From: Hespellia sp.
GTDB taxonomy: Bacteria > Bacillota > Clostridia > Lachnospirales > Lachnospiraceae
DNA length: 44,623 nucleotides
Assembly (NCBI GenBank): GCA_028694105.1
Contig: JAQUUC010000032.1
Location: forward strand, 1-44,623
Direction of reading: 5' to 3'
The position numbers were made by a program, and so were the translations under genes. Positions 31,843-41,752 of this stretch are shown here, piece after piece. A model generated the notes under the pieces. That model was given only the letters and a program-made list of their open reading frames with translations, did no database searches and was not told the DNA's origin. Within the stretch, counting starts at the first letter, position 1, and the number at the start of each line of letters is the position of its first letter.

Positions 31843-33246
31843 ATGATCCACCAGTACCAGAATAATGGATATAATATTGTGTTGGATGTCAACAGTGGTG
31901 CAGTTCATGTTGTTGACCAGCAGGCGTATGATGTAATCGCCTGTCTAAATGAGATGAATGCGGACCATACAGCTGACACATTGAAAACAAAAGAAACAGA
32001 AGATACTCTTGTGAAGCAGCTGAGCGGCTATGACGCGGAAGAAGTAAAGGAACTGTTGGCGGATGTAATTGCGCTCACAGAAGAAGGCAGGCTGTTCACG
32101 AAGGATACCTATGAGAATATTATTGAAGATGTGAAGCAGAGGAAGACCGTTGTGAAGGCGCTCTGTCTGCATATTGCCCATGACTGCAACCTTGCCTGTA
32201 AGTACTGTTTTGCGGAAGAAGGGGAGTATCATGGAAGACGTGCACTGATGTCTTATGAAGTCGGAAGGAAAGCACTGGATTTCCTGATTGCGAATTCCGG
32301 AAGCAGACGGAATCTTGAAGTGGATTTCTTTGGCGGAGAGCCGCTGATGAACTGGCAGGTTGTCAAAGACTTAGTCGCCTACGGAAGAGAGCAGGAGAAA
32401 CGATTTGACAAGCATTTCCGATTTACAATTACAACCAACGGAGTGCTTCTGAATGAAGAGATTCAGGATTTCGTGAATAGAGAGATGGATAATGTGGTTC
32501 TGAGTCTGGACGGACGAAAAGAAGTAAATGATAACATGCGTCCCTTCCGCAACGGAAAGGGCAGCTATGATCTGATCGTTCCGAAATTCCAGAGACTGGC
32601 GAAGAGCCGGAATCAGGAGAAGTATTATATCCGCGGAACCTTTACCAGAAACAATCTGGATTTCTCGAAGGATATCCTTCATTTTGCAGATCTGGGATTT
32701 GAGCAGATGTCGATGGAGCCGGTTGTCGGACCGGATACAGATTCCTATGCGATCAGAGAAGAAGATCTGCCGCAGATTTTTGCGGAATACGATTCTCTTG
32801 CAAAAATTATGATCGACCGCGAGAAACATGGAAAAGGTTTTAATTTTTTTCATTTTATGATAGACTTAGAAGGTGGTCCGTGCGTATATAAACGCATGTC
32901 AGGCTGCGGTTCGGGGACAGAATATCTTGCAGTAACACCGTGGGGAGATCTGTATCCGTGTCATCAGTTCGTAGGGGAAGAGGATTTCCTGATGGGAAAT
33001 GTTGACGATGGAATCGTAAAGCCGGAGATTGCAGATAATTTCAGAAGCTGCAGTGTATATACGAAGGACAGCTGTAAGAAATGTTTTGCCAGATTCTACT
33101 GTAGTGGCGGATGCATGGCGAACTCTTATAAATTCCACGGAACAATCCACGATACATATGAAGTGGGATGCGAGATGGAAAGAAAGCGCGTAGAGTGCGC
33201 AATTATGATAAAAGCTGCGATGGCAGATGAAGGAGAGGAAAGTTAA
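31843..33246 (+). CDS. scfB: SCIFF radical SAM maturase (thioether-forming)
   Basis: A 467-residue radical SAM/SPASM enzyme that modifies the upstream peptide. The N-terminal part (about 1-95) resembles a peptide-recognition domain. The SAM-binding iron-sulfur cluster motif CNLACKYC has Cys115, Cys119 and Cys122, followed by FFGGEPLMNW. The C-terminal SPASM region carries the auxiliary-cluster cysteines (GPCVYKRMSGCGSG, YPCHQF, SCSVYTKDSCKKCFARFYC, SGGC, GCEMER). It would use S-adenosylmethionine to cross-link cysteine thiols to the gamma-carbon of acceptor residues in ScfA. GAGAGG at 31827-31832 precedes the start. secDF starts four bases after its stop, hinting at coupling to protein export. 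Confidence 0.95.
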   Translation: MIHQYQNNGYNIVLDVNSGAVHVVDQQAYDVIACLNEMNADHTADTLKTKETEDTLVKQLSGYDAEEVKELLADVIALTEEGRLFTKDTYENIIEDVKQRKTVVKALCLHIAHDCNLACKYCFAEEGEYHGRRALMSYEVGRKALDFLIANSGSRRNLEVDFFGGEPLMNWQVVKDLVAYGREQEKRFDKHFRFTITTNGVLLNEEIQDFVNREMDNVVLSLDGRKEVNDNMRPFRNGKGSYDLIVPKFQRLAKSRNQEKYYIRGTFTRNNLDFSKDILHFADLGFEQMSMEPVVGPDTDSYAIREEDLPQIFAEYDSLAKIMIDREKHGKGFNFFHFMIDLEGGPCVYKRMSGCGSGTEYLAVTPWGDLYPCHQFVGEEDFLMGNVDDGIVKPEIADNFRSCSVYTKDSCKKCFARFYCSGGCMANSYKFHGTIHDTYEVGCEMERKRVECAIMIKAAMADEGEES

Positions 33247-33249
33247 ATC

Positions 33250-35508
33250 ATGAACGTGAACATGAAAAAGAACAGAGGCATTGTATACCTTATTCTGGTA
33301 GCACTTGTAATCGGTCTGTTAGGCTTTATGACAGCTGCAGGCATCGGAAATGGTAAAGTAGGTGCGGCAAAGAACATCAAGCTTGGTCTTGACCTGGAAG
33401 GCGGAGTCAGCATTACATATGAGACAGTTGACAAGAATCCGTCAGCAACAGACATGAGCGATACGATCTATAAGTTACAGCAGCGTGTTGATCAGTACAG
33501 TACAGAAGCAACGGTCAATCAGGAGGGTGATAACCGTATCACCATCGAGATTCCGGGTGTGACAGATGCGAATACAATTCTGGAAGAACTTGGTAATCCG
33601 GGTACCTTGTATTTTATCCGCCAGAATGGAAGTGACGGATCAGCCAACTATCAGGCAGACACTTCTGCAGAGAGTGGATATTCTCTGACAAAGACCCTCG
33701 AGGAATTAGAGGCGGATGGAAGTCTTCTCTTATCCGGCACAGATGTCAGCAGTGCATCAGCAAAGACACAGACGGATTCTACGACACAGAACAAAAAGTA
33801 TGTGGTATCCTTAAGCTTTACAGATGAAGGAACAACGAAGTTTTCAGATGCGACAACAAGTGCATATCAGGCGAGTGAGACAATTGCAATCTATTATGAT
33901 GGCAGCCTGATCAGTGTTCCGAAGGTAAACGCAGCAATCACAGACGGACAGGCAATCATCGAGAGCTCGGATATGACTTTCGAAGAGGCGGAGACTCTGG
34001 CCTCTCAGATCCGTATTGGTGGACTGAACCTTGAGCTGAACGAACTCCGGTCCAATGTGGTAGGCGCACAGCTTGGACAGGCAGCGATCTCAACCAGTAT
34101 CAAAGCCGGTATCATCGGACTTGCAATCGTGTGTCTGTTCATGATCTGGGTATACTTACTTCCGGGTCTTGCAGCCAGCCTTGCGCTTATTATCTATACA
34201 GAACTGATTCTTGTATTTTTAAATGCATTTGATCTGACACTGACACTTCCGGGAATTGCCGGTATCATCCTTGGTATTGGTATGGCAGTGGATGCAAACG
34301 TTATTATCTTTGCCCGTGTCCGTGAAGAATTAACAGCCGGAAAAGCAGTAAAGACAGCATTGAAATCCGGATTCCACAAAGCACTGTCCGCAATTTTGGA
34401 TGGTAATATCACAACGCTGATCGCAGCGGTTGTATTGTATATGTTAGGTACAGGTAGCGTAAAAGGATTTGCAATCACACTGGGACTGGGTATCGTGATT
34501 TCCATGTTCACAGCACTTTTTATTACACGAATCATTATTTATTCAATGTACGCAGTCGGTATCCGTTCCACGAAAGTTTACGGCAGACCGAAACCGGCGC
34601 GCAAGCCAATTGATTTCCTTGGAAAGAAAAAGATTTTCTTCGGAGTTTCCCTTGCAGTTATCGTTGCCGGATTTGTTGTCATGGGAGTGAATGAAGCTTC
34701 CGGAAATAAGATGCTCAACTACAGTCTCGAATTTGAAGGCGGTACTTCGACAAATGTAACGTTCAATGAAAATTATACAATTGAACAGGCTGAGGAGAAG
34801 ATTGTTCCGGTCATCATTGATGCAACCGGAGTGAAGAGTGTTCAGGTTCAGCCGGTACAGGACAGTAATGCAATCATCTTCAAGACAACTACAATCGATA
34901 ATGACCAGAGAGCCGCTTTTGATGAGGCTATGGTCTCAAAATTTGATGTGGACAATTCATTGATTACCTACGACAATATCAGTTCTACGGTAAGTTCGGA
35001 GATGAGAACAGATGCAGTCCTTGCAGTCGTTGTTGCGACCATCTGTATGCTGATTTATATTTTCTTCCGTTTCAAAGATATCCGTTTTGCAGGAAGTGCA
35101 GTAATCGCACTGGTACATGATGTGCTGGTTGTACTTGCGTTCTATGCGGCGGCAAGAGTATCGGTCGGTAATACATTTATTGCATGTATGCTGACACTGG
35201 TTGGTTATTCCATCAATGCGACCATCGTTATCTTCGACCGAATCCGCGAGGAGATGGGAGAGAAGAAACGCAGCGAAGATCTTGAGCTGATTGTAAACCG
35301 CAGTATCACAAGAACGCTGACCAGATCGGTATATACAACGTTTACAACGTTCGTTATGGTAGCGGTTTTGTATATCATGGGAGTGACTTCCATTCGAGAG
35401 TTTGCCCTTCCACTGATGGTAGGATTTATTTGCGGTGGATATTCATCTGTATGTATAACAGGTGCTTTATGGTATGTGATGAAGACAAAACTGGTAAAGA
35501 ACAAATAA
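33250..35508 (+). CDS. secDF: Protein translocase subunit SecDF (fused)
   Basis: A 752-residue fusion of SecD (about 1-440) and SecF (about 455-750), which use the proton motive force to help pull proteins through SecYEG and release them outside. SecD shows the first helix (IVYLILVALVIGLLGF), LGLDLEGGVSITYE, a P1 head domain (about 55-280) with a low-complexity Ser/Thr-rich insert near 135-180, and the helices with GIAGIILGIGMAVDANVIIFARVREE. SecF shows LNYSLEFEGGTSTNVTF and GYSINATIVIFDRIREEM. Twelve membrane segments are expected. Separate secD and secF genes are common elsewhere, while the fused form is usual in Firmicutes. Ribosome site GGAGAGG at 33234-33240. A terminator follows. Confidence 0.95.
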   Translation: MNVNMKKNRGIVYLILVALVIGLLGFMTAAGIGNGKVGAAKNIKLGLDLEGGVSITYETVDKNPSATDMSDTIYKLQQRVDQYSTEATVNQEGDNRITIEIPGVTDANTILEELGNPGTLYFIRQNGSDGSANYQADTSAESGYSLTKTLEELEADGSLLLSGTDVSSASAKTQTDSTTQNKKYVVSLSFTDEGTTKFSDATTSAYQASETIAIYYDGSLISVPKVNAAITDGQAIIESSDMTFEEAETLASQIRIGGLNLELNELRSNVVGAQLGQAAISTSIKAGIIGLAIVCLFMIWVYLLPGLAASLALIIYTELILVFLNAFDLTLTLPGIAGIILGIGMAVDANVIIFARVREELTAGKAVKTALKSGFHKALSAILDGNITTLIAAVVLYMLGTGSVKGFAITLGLGIVISMFTALFITRIIIYSMYAVGIRSTKVYGRPKPARKPIDFLGKKKIFFGVSLAVIVAGFVVMGVNEASGNKMLNYSLEFEGGTSTNVTFNENYTIEQAEEKIVPVIIDATGVKSVQVQPVQDSNAIIFKTTTIDNDQRAAFDEAMVSKFDVDNSLITYDNISSTVSSEMRTDAVLAVVVATICMLIYIFFRFKDIRFAGSAVIALVHDVLVVLAFYAAARVSVGNTFIACMLTLVGYSINATIVIFDRIREEMGEKKRSEDLELIVNRSITRTLTRSVYTTFTTFVMVAVLYIMGVTSIREFALPLMVGFICGGYSSVCITGALWYVMKTKLVKNK

Positions 35509-35515
35509 GAACAAT

Positions 35516-35551
35516 GGGGCTGTTCACTGAATGTGACAGCCCTATTTTTTT
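35516..35551 (+). terminator. Rho-independent terminator after secDF
   Basis: GGGCTGT (35517-35523) pairs with ACAGCCC (35536-35542), with additional CAC/GTG pairing inside, followed by TATTTTTTT. Strong form. Confidence 0.88.
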
Positions 35552-35591
35552 ATCTTGTTGCCAAGTATACAAATGAAGGAGTCTGAGCGAG

Positions 35592-37304
35592 ATGGCAAAA
35601 TGGTTTTTAACAATGAAAAAAGCAGATTTTGGCGGAATTGCGGAGCAGTTTCACATTTCGCCGATTATTGCGAGATTAATCCGGAACCGTGATGTGACAG
35701 AACCGGAGGATATCAAGCTCTATTTAAATGGTACGATTGCGGATCTCTATGATGGGATTTTGATGAAAGGTGCGGATCAGGCAATTGCGATTCTGATGGA
35801 GAAGCTTCAGTTCAATGCAAAGATCCGGGTGATTGGTGATTATGATATCGACGGGGTCAATGCAACCTATATCCTGCAGGAAGCACTGGGCGGACTGGGG
35901 GCGGACGTTGATACCGACATTCCGGACCGCGTAAGAGACGGCTACGGTCTGAATCGAACTCTGATCGACCGGGCAGTCGCAGATGGGATTGATACCGTTA
36001 TCACCTGCGATAATGGTATCGCGGCAGACGCGGAGATTGCATACGGCAAAGAAAAAGGGCTCACCGTCATTGTGACCGACCATCATGAAATCCCGTACGA
36101 GGAGGCAGATGGAAAGAAGATCTACCGGCTGCCGCCGGCGGATGCTGTGGTGGATCCAAAGCAGGAAGGGTGCGAGTATCCGTTCAAAGAATTATGTGGC
36201 GCGGCAGTTGCATACAAGTTGATGGAAGCATTGTATGAAGCGATGGGACAGGATGCGGAGGACATTGATTATCTGATGGAGAATGTAGCCATTGCCACGG
36301 TCGGTGATGTCATGGATCTGACGGGAGAAAACCGTATCTTTGTCAAACAGGGACTGGAAATGCTGAAACGCACCGGGAATCCCGGACTGCGGGCGCTGAT
36401 GGAATGCACGAATATCCGCCCACAGAATCTGAGTGCCTATCATATCGGATTTGTCCTTGGACCCTGCATGAATGCCAGCGGCAGACTTGACACTGCAAAG
36501 CGAACCCTTGCGCTGCTGAATGCATCGACGCAGAGGGAGGCGGCGATGCTTGCGGGAGATCTGAAAGCACTCAATGACAGCAGAAAAGAGATGACAGAGC
36601 GTTATGTGGAAGAGGCGGTGCAGCTGGTTGAGAACACAGATTTAAAGAAGGACAAGGTGCTGGTCCTCTATCTGCCGGACTGTCATGAAAGTATCGCGGG
36701 TATCGTGGCGGGACGTTTGAGAGAACGGTTCTACAAGCCGGCATTTGTGCTGACAAAGGCAGAGGAAGGTGTGAAGGGGTCCGGACGTTCGATTGAGTCC
36801 TATCACATGTACAAAGAACTGAACCGGTGCAGTATGTACCTGACGAAATTCGGTGGTCACAAAATGGCGGCGGGGCTGTCAATGGAAGAGACTTCCATCG
36901 ATGCATTCCGAAAGATGATCAATGAGCGGACCACCCTGACAGAAAGTGATCTGGAAGAGAAGGTGTCCATCGACATGCAGCTCCCGCTGGAATATGTGAC
37001 CAATCAGCTGGTGGAAGAGCTGGAGCTTCTGGAACCCTTCGGCAAGGGCAACCGCAAACCGCTGTTTGCAGAAAAGAACTTAAAGGTATTACAGCCGAGG
37101 ATTATAGGAAAAAATGCCAATGTTCTGAAAATGAAGGTCGAGAATGAGCGCGGATTCAAAATGGATGCAGTCTATTTTGGGGAGGTGCAGGAATGTCTGG
37201 ACTGTATATTGAAGAAAGAAACCATGGCATTTACCTTTTATCCATCAATAAATGAATATATGGGGCATCAAACCTTGCAGATTACAATTGTCAACTATCA
37301 ATAA
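35592..37304 (+). CDS. recJ: Single-stranded-DNA-specific exonuclease RecJ
   Basis: A 570-residue DHH-superfamily 5'-to-3' exonuclease acting in recombination and mismatch/base-excision repair. Motif I is DYDID at 83-87, motif II CDNGI at about 136-140, motif III the DHH triad at 163-165. DHHA1 follows with NASGRLDTAKRTL and the conserved SGRSIESYHMY and GGHKMAAGLSM. The last 120 residues form the OB-like nucleic-acid-binding part with LEPFGKGNRKP. Length and order match RecJ. AAGGAG at 35577-35582 is rather far from the ATG, but no better in-frame start is seen. Confidence 0.93.
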   Translation: MAKWFLTMKKADFGGIAEQFHISPIIARLIRNRDVTEPEDIKLYLNGTIADLYDGILMKGADQAIAILMEKLQFNAKIRVIGDYDIDGVNATYILQEALGGLGADVDTDIPDRVRDGYGLNRTLIDRAVADGIDTVITCDNGIAADAEIAYGKEKGLTVIVTDHHEIPYEEADGKKIYRLPPADAVVDPKQEGCEYPFKELCGAAVAYKLMEALYEAMGQDAEDIDYLMENVAIATVGDVMDLTGENRIFVKQGLEMLKRTGNPGLRALMECTNIRPQNLSAYHIGFVLGPCMNASGRLDTAKRTLALLNASTQREAAMLAGDLKALNDSRKEMTERYVEEAVQLVENTDLKKDKVLVLYLPDCHESIAGIVAGRLRERFYKPAFVLTKAEEGVKGSGRSIESYHMYKELNRCSMYLTKFGGHKMAAGLSMEETSIDAFRKMINERTTLTESDLEEKVSIDMQLPLEYVTNQLVEELELLEPFGKGNRKPLFAEKNLKVLQPRIIGKNANVLKMKVENERGFKMDAVYFGEVQECLDCILKKETMAFTFYPSINEYMGHQTLQITIVNYQ

Positions 37305-37317
37305 TATGTGGTATACT
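37288..37317 (+). promoter_or_regulatory. Promoter for the relA operon
   Basis: TTGTCA (37288-37293, within the end of recJ) and TATACT (37312-37317) are 18 bases apart, and the -10 is extended by TGG just before it. Transcription would begin about 45 bases before the start codon. Confidence 0.6.
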
Positions 37318-37371
37318 TAAAATTATTTAATGAAAGAGTAAGTACGATACTGGAAGAGAAGGGATAACGAT

Positions 37372-39678
37372 ATGGCAGAACAGATCAATCAGGACATAAT
37401 GAATCGAAATTTAAAAATCGTAGATGGTCATGCAGTGAAAGAAGAAAAAGACTATCAGAATCCTGAACAATTATATCAGGTTTTAATTTCGCGCGTCCGA
37501 AAGTACCATCCTTCTGCGGATATCTCCATGATTGAAAAAGCATATCAGATAGCATGTAATGCCCATAAAGAACAAAAGAGAAAATCAGGAGAGCCATATA
37601 TCATCCATCCCCTCTGGGTTGGGATTATTCTGGCGGATCTCGAGCTCGACAAGGAGACGATTGTTGCCGGAATGCTGCACGATGCAGTGGAGGATACCAC
37701 GATGACGCTGGAGGAGATCGCGGCGGAGTTTGGCGAGGAGGTCGCACTTCTGGTTGACGGTGTCACGAAGCTGGGGCAGTTATCTTATTCTGCAGACAAG
37801 CTGGAGGTGCAGGCAGAGAATCTGCGTAAGATGTTCCTCGCCATGGCGAAGGATATCCGTGTCATTATCATCAAGCTTGCAGACCGTCTTCACAATATGC
37901 GTACACTGGAATTTATGCGCCCGGAGAAGCAGCTTGAGAAGGCGAGAGAGACGATGGATATCTATTCACCGCTCGCACAGCGTCTCGGTATTTCCAAAAT
38001 TAAAACAGAGCTGGATGATTTATCCCTCCGGTATCTGCACCCGGATGTCTATTTTCAATTATTACAGGATCTCAATGAGAGAAAGACGCAGCGGGAGGAA
38101 TTTGTGCTGCAGATCGTCGATGAGGTTTCTCATCATATGGAAAATGCTCATATCAAGGCAAAGGTATATGGGCGTGTCAAACATTTTTTCAGCATTTACA
38201 AGAAGATGGTGAATCAGGATAAGACCATTGATCAGGTCTATGATTTGTTTGCGGTCCGGATTATTGTGGATTCCGTGAAGGATTGTTACGCTGCACTCGG
38301 CGTGATTCACGAGATGTACACTCCGATTCCGGGACGGTTTAAGGACTATATCGCGATGCCTAAGGCGAACATGTACCAGTCACTTCACACCACGCTGATG
38401 GGACCGTCCGGCCAGCCGTTCGAGATTCAGATCCGTACCGAGGAGATGCACAAGACGGCTGAGTATGGTATCGCGGCCCATTGGAAATACAAAGAGAGCG
38501 GGAACAGTGAAATCAGTCAGCAGAATGCGGCAGAGGCAAAATTAAGTTGGCTGCGACAGATTCTGGAATGGCAGAAGGATATGTCGGACAATCACGAGTT
38601 CCTCAGTCTGTTAAAAGGCGATCTGGATCTGTTCGCGGAAGATGTCTACTGCTTCACCCCGAACGGTGATGTCAAGAATCTTCCGAACGGTTCAACCCCG
38701 GTCGATTTTGCGTACTCGATTCACAGTGCGGTCGGCAACAAGATGGTGGGAGCCAGAGTCAACGGGAAACTGGTCAACATTGATTATAAGATTCAGAACG
38801 GGGACCGTATTGAGGTTCTGACTTCTGCAAACTCCAAAGGTCCGAGCCGTGACTGGCTTAAGATTGTCAAGAGTACGCAGGCGAAGAATAAGATCAATCA
38901 GTGGTTTAAGAAGGAATTTAAAGAAGAGAATATCGTCAGGGGAAAAGAGATGATTGCTGCTTACTGCAAAGCGAAATCAATTCCACTTGCAGATGTGACA
39001 AAACCGAAATATCTTCAGATCGTCCAGCAGAAATACGGCTTCCGCGACTGGGAATCTGTGCTGGCTGCAATCGGCCACGGCGGAATGAAAGAGGGCCAGA
39101 TCGTCAACCGCCTTGCAGAAGAGTATGAGAAGGACCATAAAAAAGAGATTACAGATGAGACTATTTTAGAAAAGCTTTCTGAGGCGAACAGACAGAAAGT
39201 GCATATCACAAAATCCAAGACTGGAATTGTGGTAAAAGGAATTGATGATATGGCGGTGCGTTTTTCGAAATGCTGCAATCCTGTGCCGGGAGATGAGATC
39301 GTCGGTTTCGTGACGAGAGGACGCGGCATGTCGATTCACCGGACGGACTGTGTCAACATGATTCATTTATCCGAGACCGAGCGTGTGAGACTGATTGACG
39401 CAGAGTGGGAAAGTGGACAGGAAGGCGAGAGTGAAGGCCAGTATCTCGCGGAGCTGAAGATGTTTTCCGAGGACCGTACCGGTCTTCTGATGGAGATTAC
39501 GAAAATATTTACAGAAGCAAAGATTGATGTGAAATCGTTAAATGTCCGCACCAGCAAGAAGGGCACAGCTACCATTGATATGGGCTTTGTTGTTCATGGA
39601 CGCGCAGAATTGGCGAAGGTTACAGAGAAGATGCGTCAGATTGATGGCGTGATTGACATTCAGAGAACGGCAGGTTAA
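37372..39678 (+). CDS. relA: Bifunctional (p)ppGpp synthetase/hydrolase
   Basis: A 768-residue long Rel protein that makes and degrades the stringent-response alarmone (p)ppGpp. The HD hydrolase domain (about 50-200) contains HDAVEDT with His103/Asp104 and the IKLADRLHNMRTL helix. The intact HD residues indicate that hydrolase activity is retained, so this is the bifunctional Rel type. The synthetase domain (about 240-360) has FAVRIIVDS and YQSLHTTLMGPSGQP. TGS (VYCFTPNGDVKNLPNGSTPVDFAY), zinc-finger/helical and C-terminal ACT (EDRTGLLMEITKIF) domains sense the ribosome and deacylated tRNA. The MBL-fold gene follows after three bases, starting an operon with hemZ-hisS-aspS, so alarmone and aminoacyl-tRNA genes are linked. 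Confidence 0.96.
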   Translation: MAEQINQDIMNRNLKIVDGHAVKEEKDYQNPEQLYQVLISRVRKYHPSADISMIEKAYQIACNAHKEQKRKSGEPYIIHPLWVGIILADLELDKETIVAGMLHDAVEDTTMTLEEIAAEFGEEVALLVDGVTKLGQLSYSADKLEVQAENLRKMFLAMAKDIRVIIIKLADRLHNMRTLEFMRPEKQLEKARETMDIYSPLAQRLGISKIKTELDDLSLRYLHPDVYFQLLQDLNERKTQREEFVLQIVDEVSHHMENAHIKAKVYGRVKHFFSIYKKMVNQDKTIDQVYDLFAVRIIVDSVKDCYAALGVIHEMYTPIPGRFKDYIAMPKANMYQSLHTTLMGPSGQPFEIQIRTEEMHKTAEYGIAAHWKYKESGNSEISQQNAAEAKLSWLRQILEWQKDMSDNHEFLSLLKGDLDLFAEDVYCFTPNGDVKNLPNGSTPVDFAYSIHSAVGNKMVGARVNGKLVNIDYKIQNGDRIEVLTSANSKGPSRDWLKIVKSTQAKNKINQWFKKEFKEENIVRGKEMIAAYCKAKSIPLADVTKPKYLQIVQQKYGFRDWESVLAAIGHGGMKEGQIVNRLAEEYEKDHKKEITDETILEKLSEANRQKVHITKSKTGIVVKGIDDMAVRFSKCCNPVPGDEIVGFVTRGRGMSIHRTDCVNMIHLSETERVRLIDAEWESGQEGESEGQYLAELKMFSEDRTGLLMEITKIFTEAKIDVKSLNVRTSKKGTATIDMGFVVHGRAELAKVTEKMRQIDGVIDIQRTAG

Positions 39679-39681
39679 CAG

Positions 39682-40305
39682 ATGTTAAAAATAAAAAGTT
39701 ATGTATTAGGTCCGGTTCAGACAAACTGTTATATTGTGATGAATCCGGCAAACAGAGAATGCATCATCATCGATCCGGCACAATGTTCCAAGAAGGTAGT
39801 GGCAGATCTAAATGCAGAGGGCTGGAGTCCGAAAGCGATTCTGCTGACACACGCGCATTTCGACCATATCGGCGGGATTGACGGGTTTGTCAAAGCGTAT
39901 CAGATACCGGTCTATGTGCAGACGGAGGATGAGAGGATGCTTGCAGATGCAGAGCTCAATATGTCTGTCCATATGGGCGGCGCAGTCACTTACAATAAAG
40001 CAGTCTGCGTTCATGACGGTGAGCATTTGAAGATTGCGGGATTTGATATCAGGGTTTTGCATACACCGGGACATACACCGGGTGGATGCTGTTATTATAT
40101 TCAGGAGGAGGGTGTGCTCTTTAGTGGAGACACGCTATTTTGCAGATCGATAGGAAGAAGTGATTTTCCGGGAGGCGACGGCCTGCAGCTAGTGTGGTCG
40201 ATTCACGAGAAACTGATGGGACTTCCGGAGGATACGAGAGTATATCCGGGGCATATGGATGAGACGACGATTGGGTTTGAAAAAGAACACAATCCGTGCA
40301 TTTAA
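39682..40305 (+). CDS. MBL-fold metallo-hydrolase (glyoxalase II-like)
   Basis: A 207-residue metallo-beta-lactamase-fold protein with the metal-binding motif THAHFDHIGG (His57, His59, Asp61, His62), the second histidine in LHTPGHTPGG, the bridging Asp in FSGDTLF, and the last ligand histidine in YPGHM. The family includes hydroxyacylglutathione hydrolase (GloB/YcbL-like), with two bound metals. Since glutathione is uncommon in Clostridia, the true thioester substrate is uncertain. It lies between relA and hemZ in a fixed context in Lachnospiraceae and related families. Confidence 0.9.
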   Translation: MLKIKSYVLGPVQTNCYIVMNPANRECIIIDPAQCSKKVVADLNAEGWSPKAILLTHAHFDHIGGIDGFVKAYQIPVYVQTEDERMLADAELNMSVHMGGAVTYNKAVCVHDGEHLKIAGFDIRVLHTPGHTPGGCCYYIQEEGVLFSGDTLFCRSIGRSDFPGGDGLQLVWSIHEKLMGLPEDTRVYPGHMDETTIGFEKEHNPCI

Positions 40306-40327
40306 AGATAAGACGGTTAGGAGCGGT

Positions 40328-41752
40328 ATGATTCAGATTAATTGTAAAGATGCTTTATATACCTACGATATGTATCACATCACAAAAGCATTTTTTCCAA
40401 ATGAAGAGATTAAGCAGCAGGTAAATGAAAGCCAGGAACCACTGATTCTTATGGAATTGCAGAGTGGTTCTTTTTGCGCCTTGTGCGAAGAAGTGCAGCA
40501 GATTGAGAGCGCGAGCGAGAAAAAGCATTACGTGAACCGCAAATTATATGAGTGGCTGAGTGAGTATAGCGGAAATCAGATGGCGTGGGGGATTCTCACC
40601 GGAATCCGTCCGACGAAGATGCTGATGAACCAGCTGGAAAAGGGAATGAGTGAAACAGAGACGGTAGAGTGGATGCAGGAACGGTATTTTGTGTCGGAGT
40701 CCAAGACGCGGCTTGCCCTTGAGATTGCAAAGCGTGAGAAAGCGCTGCTTGACAGACTGGATTACCAGAATGGATTCAGTCTGTATATCGGCATTCCGTT
40801 CTGTCCGAGCATCTGTTCTTACTGTTCCTTCAGCTCGTCACCGATTGCGGAGTGGGAGGACCGGGTGGATGGATATCTGGATGCACTCTGCCGCGAGATT
40901 ACATTTGTTGCTGAGAAGTCCAGGCAAAAACATTTGAATACAATTTATATCGGAGGTGGAACTCCGACAACACTGAGCGCGGGCCAGCTGGACCGACTGC
41001 TCTCACATGTGGAGGCGTCGTTTTCTTATGAAACGGTACTGGAGGTGACGGTGGAGGCAGGAAGACCGGACAGCATCACGCGCGAGAAGCTGGAGGTGCT
41101 GAAAAACCACGTCGTAACCCGCATTTCAGTAAATCCACAGACGATGCAGCAGAAGACGCTCGATGCAATCGGGAGGCGGCATACGGTGGAGGATATTCGA
41201 ACTGTATTCGTAATGGCAAGAGAGCTTGGTTTTGACAATATCAATATGGACTTGATTGCAGGGCTTCCGGGGGAGCAGGTTTCGGATATGGAAGATACGT
41301 TGCGCCAGATAAAAGCACTCGGGCCGGACAGCTTGACCGTTCACTCGCTTGCCATCAAACGAGCCGCGAAGCTCGGGCGTGAACAGACGGAGATTCTGCA
41401 TGGCAGGGAGCTGGAGAAGATGATTGATCTGGCAGCTGACATGGCAGAGGAAATGGCTCTGGAACCGTATTATCTTTACCGACAGAAAAATATTGCCGGC
41501 AATTTTGAAAATGTAGGCTATGCAAAGGTTGACAAAGCCGGAATTTACAATATACTTATTATGGAGGAAAAACAGAGCATCATAGCGGTTGGCGCGGGAG
41601 CGTCGACAAAGATTGTTCTTCCGGAAAAGATAAAGCTCGACAGGGGAAGAGAGACGAATATCATCCGAATCGAGAATGTAAAAGACATTACGGAATATAT
41701 GACCCGTATTGATGAAATGATAGAACGAAAAGGAGAATGGTTATGGCATTAA
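40328..41752 (+). CDS. hemZ: Coproporphyrinogen dehydrogenase-like radical SAM protein HemZ
   Basis: A 474-residue radical SAM enzyme of the HemN/HemZ group. The first 140 residues form a HemZ-specific N-terminal domain. The cluster motif CPSICSYC gives Cys159, Cys163 and Cys166, followed by YIGGGTPTTL (SAM binding), NMDLIAGLPGE and a C-terminal YRQKNIAGNFENVGY. HemZ-type proteins are annotated as oxygen-independent coproporphyrinogen III oxidases, but many hosts lack a full heme pathway and the true substrate is not firmly established. Start 40328 has TAGGAG at 40318-40323; a longer frame beginning at 40259 overlaps the MBL gene. The end overlaps hisS by 10 bases. Confidence 0.9.
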   Translation: MIQINCKDALYTYDMYHITKAFFPNEEIKQQVNESQEPLILMELQSGSFCALCEEVQQIESASEKKHYVNRKLYEWLSEYSGNQMAWGILTGIRPTKMLMNQLEKGMSETETVEWMQERYFVSESKTRLALEIAKREKALLDRLDYQNGFSLYIGIPFCPSICSYCSFSSSPIAEWEDRVDGYLDALCREITFVAEKSRQKHLNTIYIGGGTPTTLSAGQLDRLLSHVEASFSYETVLEVTVEAGRPDSITREKLEVLKNHVVTRISVNPQTMQQKTLDAIGRRHTVEDIRTVFVMARELGFDNINMDLIAGLPGEQVSDMEDTLRQIKALGPDSLTVHSLAIKRAAKLGREQTEILHGRELEKMIDLAADMAEEMALEPYYLYRQKNIAGNFENVGYAKVDKAGIYNILIMEEKQSIIAVGAGASTKIVLPEKIKLDRGRETNIIRIENVKDITEYMTRIDEMIERKGEWLWH

